Below are positions 59,164 through 64,000 of a stretch of 64,000 bases of DNA, piece after piece (position 1 is the stretch's first letter; each line of letters starts with the position of its first letter). Below the pieces are notes generated by a model. That model worked only from the letters and a program-made list of their open reading frames with translations, made no database searches and was not told the origin of the DNA. This DNA is from Desulfonatronovibrio hydrogenovorans DSM 9292 (GTDB taxonomy: Bacteria; Desulfobacterota; Desulfovibrionia; Desulfovibrionales; Desulfonatronovibrionaceae): positions 620,001 through 684,000 of the forward strand of contig NZ_JMKT01000008.1 in assembly GCF_000686525.1 (NCBI RefSeq), read 5' to 3'. The position numbers and the translations under genes were made by a program.

Positions 59164-59607
59164 ATGAAGAAAAAAATTGTTTTTGGTTCGGATCACGCCG
59201 GGATGAATCTCAAAGAGACCCTGATGGATCACCTTGGCCATGGGTATGACATCATGGATGTGGGACCTTCAGAAAAGACAAGTTGTGATTATCCGGTTTA
59301 TGCAAAAAAGCTCTGCACCAAGGTCCTGGAACTCGGGTGCCCGGGCATACTCATCTGTGGATCAGGGATTGGAATGTCCATTGCAGCCAATCGCATTCCC
59401 GGGATTAGGGCAGCCCTGTGCTCCAATGAATACATGGCCAGAATGTCCAGGATGCATAACAATGCCAATGTCCTCTGCCTGGGGGAAAGAATTATCGGGG
59501 TTGACCTGGCCAGAAGTATTATGGACGCTTTCCTCTGCTCTTCCTTTGAAGGAGGAAGGCACCTTCAACGGATCGAGCTGATGGAAAATATGGTCCAGTC
59601 CTGCTGA
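59164..59607 (+). CDS. rpiB: Ribose-5-phosphate isomerase B
   Basis: A 147-residue RpiB that interconverts ribose 5-phosphate and ribulose 5-phosphate. Motifs: FGSDHAGMNLKETL, VGPSEKTSCDYP, the catalytic region LICGSGIGMSIAANRIPGIRAALC with Cys and Thr/Ser, and HNNANVLCLGERIIG. The start is ATG 59164; the frame is open to 59056 but reads through the previous gene. Next gene is transketolase, so two non-oxidative pentose-phosphate steps are side by side. Confidence 0.96.
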   Translation: MKKKIVFGSDHAGMNLKETLMDHLGHGYDIMDVGPSEKTSCDYPVYAKKLCTKVLELGCPGILICGSGIGMSIAANRIPGIRAALCSNEYMARMSRMHNNANVLCLGERIIGVDLARSIMDAFLCSSFEGGRHLQRIELMENMVQSC

Positions 59608-59692
59608 TCCTCTCCTAATAATGAGGAGGCACCTGACGCAGGGCTGTTATTACAATCACATGCTAAACCAGAAGTCTGAAACGGGATTTCAA

Positions 59693-61669
59693 ATGACAAA
59701 AGAACTCGATTACAAAGTAGTCAACATTATCAAGGGACTGATCATGGATGGCACCAGAAAGGCTGATTCCGGCCATCCTGGTGGGGCCATGTCTTCAGCC
59801 GATTATTTATATATTCTGTTCAGGGAATTCCTTGATTTCAATCCTGAGGATGACCAGTGGTTTAACCGGGACAGGTTTGTTCTGTCAGCAGGGCATGAAT
59901 CCATGCTTCTTTACAGTGTGCTGTGCATGAGCGGCTTTCTGACCCTGGACGACCTGAAGTCCTTCAGGCAGTGGGGCAGCCGGACTCCGGGGCATCCCGA
60001 ACACCATATGACTCCGGGAGTCGAAGCCACCACCGGGCCCCTGGGACAGGGGGTGGGAATGTCCGTAGGCATGGCTGTTGCCGAGTCTTTTTTACGGGCC
60101 AACCTGGGATCTGAGATCTGCAATCATTTTACGTATGTCCTGGCATCAGATGGAGACCTGCAGGAACCTATTTCTCTGGGCAGTGCTGCTCTGGCTGGAG
60201 GATGGGGGCTTGGCAAGCTCATTGTTTACTACGACAGCAATAAGATTCAGCTGGCTGGACCAACAGACCGGGCTGACTGCTCTGATTATAAAAAAATATT
60301 TGAGGCCTTCTGCTGGCAGGTCATAGAGATAGACGGACATGACCACGACCAGATCCGAAAGGCCATTACAGCTGCAAAGACCGAAGAACAGAGGCCGACC
60401 TTGATCATCGGTCATACTGTTATGGCCAAGGGCAGTGCAAGTTTAGAGGGCAGTGAAAAAACCCACGGGGCTCCCTTTTCTCCAGAGGAAATATCTCAAA
60501 CCAAAGCAAGACTCAGCCTTCCCCAGGACAAGGAATTCTACCTTCCCCAGGACGCCCTGGACCATTTCCAGGACAGGTTTTCATCCCTGATTCAGAAAGC
60601 GGATCACTGGAAACACAGGCTTGATGAGGTGCTGCGCAGCTCTGAAGAAAAGACCAGGTTTTGGAATTTCATCCATGCTGCACCTGAGTCCAGACATCTT
60701 GATTTTCCAGACTTTGAGCCCGGGCAGAACATTGCAACCCGCAAGGCATTTGGTTCCTGTTTGAATGCCTTGATGGATCAGCTGCCTAATTTTCTAGGTG
60801 GATCAGCAGACCTTGACCCTTCTAACCAGACTGTAAAATTCAGGGAAGGGACCGGAATTTTTCATAACGTCACCAACCCGTCCGGAAGGTACCTGCCGTT
60901 TGGAGTAAGGGAGTTCCCCATGGGAGCAATCTTGAACGGCATGGCTCTTCATGGGGGAGTAATCGGCTTTGGAGCAACCTTCCTTGTTTTTTCCGACTAC
61001 GAGAGAAACGCCCTGCGCATGGCTGCGCTGCAGAAGCTTCCGGTGCTCCATATATTCACCCATGATTCGTTCTATGTCGGGGAAGACGGTCCCACCCACC
61101 AGCCCATAGAACACATCAGTTCCTTGCGGCTTATCCCGGATTTTTATGTGTTCAGACCGGCAGATGCCGTGGAGACGAAACTATCCCTGGGAATAGCCTT
61201 GGCCCAGACCAAAACTCCCAGTGCCTTAATGCTGACCAGACAGGGAGTGCCGGTTCTGGATCTTGACAAGTTTCCCCAGGTCGCAACCGGGGTGGAAAAA
61301 GGGGCATACATACTCAAGGACGTTCAGGACCCGGAAATAATCATCATTGCTTCGGGTTCCGAAGTTCACATCGCCATGGAGGCTGCTTCAATTCTTGCCC
61401 CGTCCAGGATCAGGGTGGTCAGCGCCCCGTGTCTGGAGTTGTTTGAAGCCCAGGACGATGAGTATAAGGAAACCATCCTGCCTGGGCATGTCAGGAAGAG
61501 GTTCGCCATTGAAGCTGGTAGAAAAGACATCTGGTACAGGTATGTGGGGCTGGATGGATACGTCTATGGGCTGGACAGATTTGGAGAGTCAGCCCCAGGC
61601 AAGGTCCTGGCTGAGAAATTCGGTTTTACTGCCAAACAGTTTGCTGAATTCGTCAAAAAGAGGATCTAG
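59693..61669 (+). CDS. tkt: Transketolase
   Basis: A 658-residue thiamin-diphosphate enzyme from ATG 59693 (MTKELDYKVVNIIKG); ATG 59660 or 59621 would add N-terminal residues not seen in the family. The PYR/PP parts show DSGHPGGAMSSAD, HPEHHMTPGVEATTGPLGQG, DGDLQEPISLGSAALAG (ThDP motif GDG) and the second half ADLDPSNQTVKF, GVREFPMGAILNGMALHGG, THDSFYVGEDGPTHQPIEHI with catalytic His. It transfers two-carbon units in the pentose phosphate pathway. Two strong terminators follow. Confidence 0.95.
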   Translation: MTKELDYKVVNIIKGLIMDGTRKADSGHPGGAMSSADYLYILFREFLDFNPEDDQWFNRDRFVLSAGHESMLLYSVLCMSGFLTLDDLKSFRQWGSRTPGHPEHHMTPGVEATTGPLGQGVGMSVGMAVAESFLRANLGSEICNHFTYVLASDGDLQEPISLGSAALAGGWGLGKLIVYYDSNKIQLAGPTDRADCSDYKKIFEAFCWQVIEIDGHDHDQIRKAITAAKTEEQRPTLIIGHTVMAKGSASLEGSEKTHGAPFSPEEISQTKARLSLPQDKEFYLPQDALDHFQDRFSSLIQKADHWKHRLDEVLRSSEEKTRFWNFIHAAPESRHLDFPDFEPGQNIATRKAFGSCLNALMDQLPNFLGGSADLDPSNQTVKFREGTGIFHNVTNPSGRYLPFGVREFPMGAILNGMALHGGVIGFGATFLVFSDYERNALRMAALQKLPVLHIFTHDSFYVGEDGPTHQPIEHISSLRLIPDFYVFRPADAVETKLSLGIALAQTKTPSALMLTRQGVPVLDLDKFPQVATGVEKGAYILKDVQDPEIIIIASGSEVHIAMEAASILAPSRIRVVSAPCLELFEAQDDEYKETILPGHVRKRFAIEAGRKDIWYRYVGLDGYVYGLDRFGESAPGKVLAEKFGFTAKQFAEFVKKRI

Positions 61670-61682
61670 AAGCATCTGTTCA

Positions 61683-61729
61683 ACCGGGCCCCATATATTT
61701 CAGGCCTTCCTGTAAGGGGTCCGGTTTTT
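61683..61729 (+). terminator. Rho-independent terminator 1 after transketolase
   Basis: ACCGGGCCCC (61683-61692) pairs with GGGGTCCGGT (61716-61725) with one G-T pair and a 23-base loop, followed by TTTT. Confidence 0.7.
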
Positions 61730-61737
61730 CTTGAGCC

Positions 61738-61762
61738 GTCCGGGATTTGTCCCGGCTTTTTG
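61738..61762 (+). terminator. Rho-independent terminator 2 after transketolase
   Basis: CCGGGA (61740-61745) pairs with TCCCGG (61750-61755) over a TTTG loop, followed by CTTTTT. A second, compact terminator only 10 bases after the first; it also lies just beyond the 3' end of the opposite ahbB gene. Confidence 0.8.
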
Positions 61763-61781
61763 CTGCCTCAGATCAACCAGT

Positions 61782-62255
61782 TCAGCCTCTATCCTCCATT
61801 GGAAAGTCCACTTTTATCTTAAACATGCTTTTGGCAGGCAGGTTCAGGATCTCTATGCCGGTCTTGCGGGTTATTTCCTGAAGGGCATTCCTGACAGCTT
61901 CTTCAGAAGGGCCGATGTAGGTAAACCATATATTCTGCCTGTGTCTGCGCAGATAATTGTGGGTCACCCCGGGATGGCTGTTAACCTCGGCCACAAACTC
62001 CTCAATCTTGTCCTGGGGAACACAGGCCGCACACAAGGTGCTGTGCCATCCCAGCTTTTTGGACTGAAAGTTGGCCCCGATTCTCCTGATGACTCCTTTT
62101 TGCTTGAGCCTTCTGACCCGGCTGAGGGTTTCAGCCTCAGTCAGGCCGATTTTGGCTCCGATAACAGCGTAAGGCCTTGATTCCAGAGGAAAATCAGTCT
62201 GAATGATGTCCAGGATTTTTCTATCTTCCCGGGATAAGTCTGGTTGAGTTGACAT
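61782..62255 (-). CDS. ahbB: Siroheme decarboxylase subunit AhbB, Lrp/AsnC-like
   Basis: A 157-residue protein of the Lrp/AsnC family fold, used not as a regulator but as an enzyme in the alternative heme pathway: AhbA and AhbB together decarboxylate siroheme to 12,18-didecarboxysiroheme. N-terminal winged helix RPYAVIGAKIGLTEAETLSRVRRLKQKGVIRRIGA at about 27-62, then a RAM-type ferredoxin-like domain with THNYLRRHRQNIWFTYIG, in which the His/Arg-rich stretch matches the proposed active site. Adjacent to ahbC (3-base gap) and hemB, which supports this over NirDL or a plain regulator. The AhbA partner is not in view. Confidence 0.88.
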   Translation of the reverse strand: MSTQPDLSREDRKILDIIQTDFPLESRPYAVIGAKIGLTEAETLSRVRRLKQKGVIRRIGANFQSKKLGWHSTLCAACVPQDKIEEFVAEVNSHPGVTHNYLRRHRQNIWFTYIGPSEEAVRNALQEITRKTGIEILNLPAKSMFKIKVDFPMEDRG

Positions 62256-62258
62256 GCC

Positions 62259-63341
62259 TTAATCCTTTTTTGTCCTGGCCGGTTCATAAGTGCAAAGAGG
62301 CTCCGGGGCAAGGTGATCCTTTTCCATGGTAAAGGCCCTGGCCCTGCATCCCCCGCAGACCCGGTGATATTCGCAGATTCCGCATTTTCCTTTATACTGA
62401 TTTATGTCCCTTAATTCCAGGAACCTGGATGAGCCTTTCCAGATCTCGGGAAAAGGCTGCTTTCTGATATTTCCGCAATCAAGTTCGAGGTAGCCGCAGG
62501 GCTGGACCTGCCCGGTATGGGAAATAAAACAAAACCCTATACCGCCCAGGCAGCCCCTGGACATGGCATCCAGGCCAAAGTTCTCCTTGGTTACAGCAAT
62601 ATTGTCCTGTCTGGCCCTCTGACGCATAATCCTGTAATAGTGGGGGGCGCAGGTGGCCTTGAGATGCATATCTGTGGTTTTGCGGAAATCATAAAACCAG
62701 TTCAAGACTTCTTCATATTCCCTGGCAGAAATAGCCTGGTCAGAGATTTCAGATCCTCTCCCAGTGGGAACCAGCATGAAGATATGCCAGGCAACAGCGC
62801 CAAGGTTGTGGGCCAGCTGGAAAATATCCTTGAATTTGTCCAGGTTGTCCCTGGTAACAGTAGTATTGATCTGAAAAGGGATCCCAGCTCTTTTGAGATG
62901 TTCGATCCCGGTCATGGCTTGGTCAAAAGCGCCTGGAACCCCTCTGAAAAGATCATGTTCTGGCGCTGTTGGTCCGTCAATGGAGATGCTGCATCGCTGG
63001 ATTCCGGACTGCTTCATGAGTCCGGCATTTTCCCGGGTGATAAGGGTGCCGTTGGGAGCCATTACGCAGCGAAGTCCAAGGCTGGATGCATAAGCAACCA
63101 GATCAAACACATCGGGCCTGAGCAAGGGTTCGCCTCCGGTAAAGATAACCACCGGGTCCCCGGTTGCCGGGAAAGTATCAATCAGGTCCATGGCTTCTTT
63201 TGTTGTCAGTTCGCCTGCAAATGGTTCAGGATGGGCTTCGGCCCGGCAATGCTTGCAGGCCAGATTACAGGACCGGGTTATTTCCCAGGCCACAAGGCGT
63301 AAAGGGAGTGTCTTGGTCGAATGATTGTGGTTAGGATGCAT
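62259..63341 (-). CDS. ahbC: 12,18-didecarboxysiroheme deacetylase AhbC, radical SAM
   Basis: A 360-residue radical SAM enzyme. The 4Fe-4S site CNLACKHC is at about residues 25-32, GGEPLLRPDVF follows at about 69-79, and a SPASM-type C-terminal cysteine set is present (CLGGIGFCFIS, QPCGYLELDC, CGICEYHRVCGGCRARA). It removes the acetate side chains of didecarboxysiroheme to give Fe-coproporphyrin III in the siroheme-dependent heme route of sulfate reducers and archaea. Its start codon directly follows the hemB stop, so it is coupled to it. The related AhbD and NirJ have the same architecture; the context with hemB and ahbB favours AhbC. Confidence 0.9.
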   Translation of the reverse strand: MHPNHNHSTKTLPLRLVAWEITRSCNLACKHCRAEAHPEPFAGELTTKEAMDLIDTFPATGDPVVIFTGGEPLLRPDVFDLVAYASSLGLRCVMAPNGTLITRENAGLMKQSGIQRCSISIDGPTAPEHDLFRGVPGAFDQAMTGIEHLKRAGIPFQINTTVTRDNLDKFKDIFQLAHNLGAVAWHIFMLVPTGRGSEISDQAISAREYEEVLNWFYDFRKTTDMHLKATCAPHYYRIMRQRARQDNIAVTKENFGLDAMSRGCLGGIGFCFISHTGQVQPCGYLELDCGNIRKQPFPEIWKGSSRFLELRDINQYKGKCGICEYHRVCGGCRARAFTMEKDHLAPEPLCTYEPARTKKD

Positions 63342-64000
63342 CTACTGGTTTTCCTTGAGCCAGGACAGGATCTCCCGGGCATAGTAGGTGATAATGATCT
63401 CAGCGCCTGCTCTTTTGATGGAAGTCATTGATTCCATCACGATTTTTTTCTCATCAATATGCCCCAGACCTGCTCCGGCTTTGATCAGGCTGTACTCTCC
63501 ACTGACATGATAAGCAGCAACAGGCAGGGTGAAATTGTGGCGCAGGTCTCTGATTATGTCCAGATAGGGCAGGGCAGGCTTGACCATGAGGATGTCGGCC
63601 CCTTCGTTGATATCGGCCTGGGCCTCGCGCATGGCTTCCCTGGAGTTGGCCGGATCCATCTGATAGGTTTTCCGGTCACCGAATGCCGGAGCGCTGTGAG
63701 CGGCATCTCTAAAGGGGCCGTAATAGGCTGAGGCATATTTTACTGCATAGGACATGATTGGCAGGTCAAGAAAACCTTCCTGGTCCAGCACCTTCCGGAT
63801 GTGACTTACCCGGCCGTCCATCATGTCTGACGGGGCGACCATGTCTGCCCCTGCCCGGGCGTGGGACAGGGCTGTACTGCCAAGAAGCTCCAGGCTTTGA
63901 TCGTTGAGGACCTTACCCTTCTCTATGATTCCACAATGGCCGTGATCCATGTACTCGCAAAGGCAGACGTCTGTAATCACCACCAGATCAGGAAAGTCGG
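63342..64000 (-). CDS. hemB: Delta-aminolevulinic acid dehydratase, partial (3' part)
   Basis: The last 219 residues of HemB (porphobilinogen synthase), whose 5' end lies beyond the window; the frame is open to the edge. Zinc ligands are in [14 protein letters not shown], the two Schiff-base lysines in [15 protein letters not shown] and [13 protein letters not shown], and [12 protein letters not shown] is present. HemB makes porphobilinogen, the precursor of all tetrapyrroles including siroheme, B12 and heme. First gene seen of the leftward operon hemB-ahbC-ahbB, an arrangement known from Desulfovibrio. ahbD may lie next to it on the unseen side. Confidence 0.96.
   Translation of the reverse strand, partial: DFPDLVVITDVCLCEYMDHGHCGIIEKGKVLNDQSLELLGSTALSHARAGADMVAPSDMMDGRVSHIRKVLDQEGFLDLPIMSYAVKYASAYYGPFRDAAHSAPAFGDRKTYQMDPANSREAMREAQADINEGADILMVKPALPYLDIIRDLRHNFTLPVAAYHVSGEYSLIKAGAGLGHIDEKKIVMESMTSIKRAGAEIIITYYAREILSWLKENQ

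Noticed and set aside
1-64000. CRISPR array, rRNA genes, insertion sequences, prophage
   Set aside because: No regularly spaced repeats, no rRNA-like sequence, no transposase or phage structural gene was seen anywhere in the window.

Overview
The window looks like a chromosomal segment of a sulfate-reducing bacterium of the Desulfovibrionales type (Desulfobacterota). The main support is a complete qrcABCD operon (menaquinone reductase of sulfate reducers), a siroheme-dependent heme operon (hemB-ahbC-ahbB), a MucR/Ros-type regulator and an RpoH-type sigma factor. Base composition looks moderate by eye, which argues against high-GC Desulfovibrio species; the genus cannot be fixed from this sequence alone.

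Layout. (1) 1-3156: an accessory block read leftwards: a hicA toxin gene cut by the window edge, rhuM, an unrecognised helical protein with a HEPN-like R-N-x4-H motif, and higBA. The gaps hold three foldable attC-like sites, two of which contain the stop codon of the preceding gene, so I read this as a piece of an integron cassette array with no integrase in view. Both toxin-antitoxin genes have near-consensus promoters placed so that transcription would begin at the start codon (leaderless mRNA). Next to it (3232-3746) are remnants of a type I restriction system. (2) 3903-9062: ferredoxin-like protein, pgpA, maf, a methyltransferase, a HAD hydrolase, bioF and rfbC. (3) 9325-13984: qrcABCD, closed by a strong terminator. 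(4) 14160-15629: UDP-glucose dehydrogenase and tRNA-Pro(CGG).

(5) 15872-27056: a ten-gene chemosensory cluster (HD-GYP response regulator, CheB, HEAT-repeat protein, CheR, PilZ protein, ParA, CheW, CheY, a CheA with several Hpt domains, TPR protein) without a receptor gene, suggesting control of a function other than, or besides, flagellar chemotaxis. (6) 27102-31762: a hypothetical protein, MucR regulator, HMA metallochaperone, hybrid histidine kinase and iron alcohol dehydrogenase. (7) 31989-39255: type IV pilus minor pilins and PilY1, with a sigma-54-like promoter in front. (8) 39638-47729: pdxJ, acpS, nnr, CBS protein, tsaE, aspartate kinase, cimA, rarA. (9) 47811-54015 on the minus strand: radA, zinc-ribbon membrane protein, hpt, GNAT acetyltransferase, TlpA-like protein and a MetH-type enzyme. 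(10) 54313-61669: rpoH-like sigma factor, HD protein, TPR lipoprotein, second lipoprotein, small coiled-coil protein, rpiB and transketolase, followed by two terminators. (11) 61782-64000 on the minus strand: ahbB, ahbC and the 3' part of hemB, running off the window.

Most of the window is conserved housekeeping and energy metabolism. The unusual part is the first 3.7 kb.
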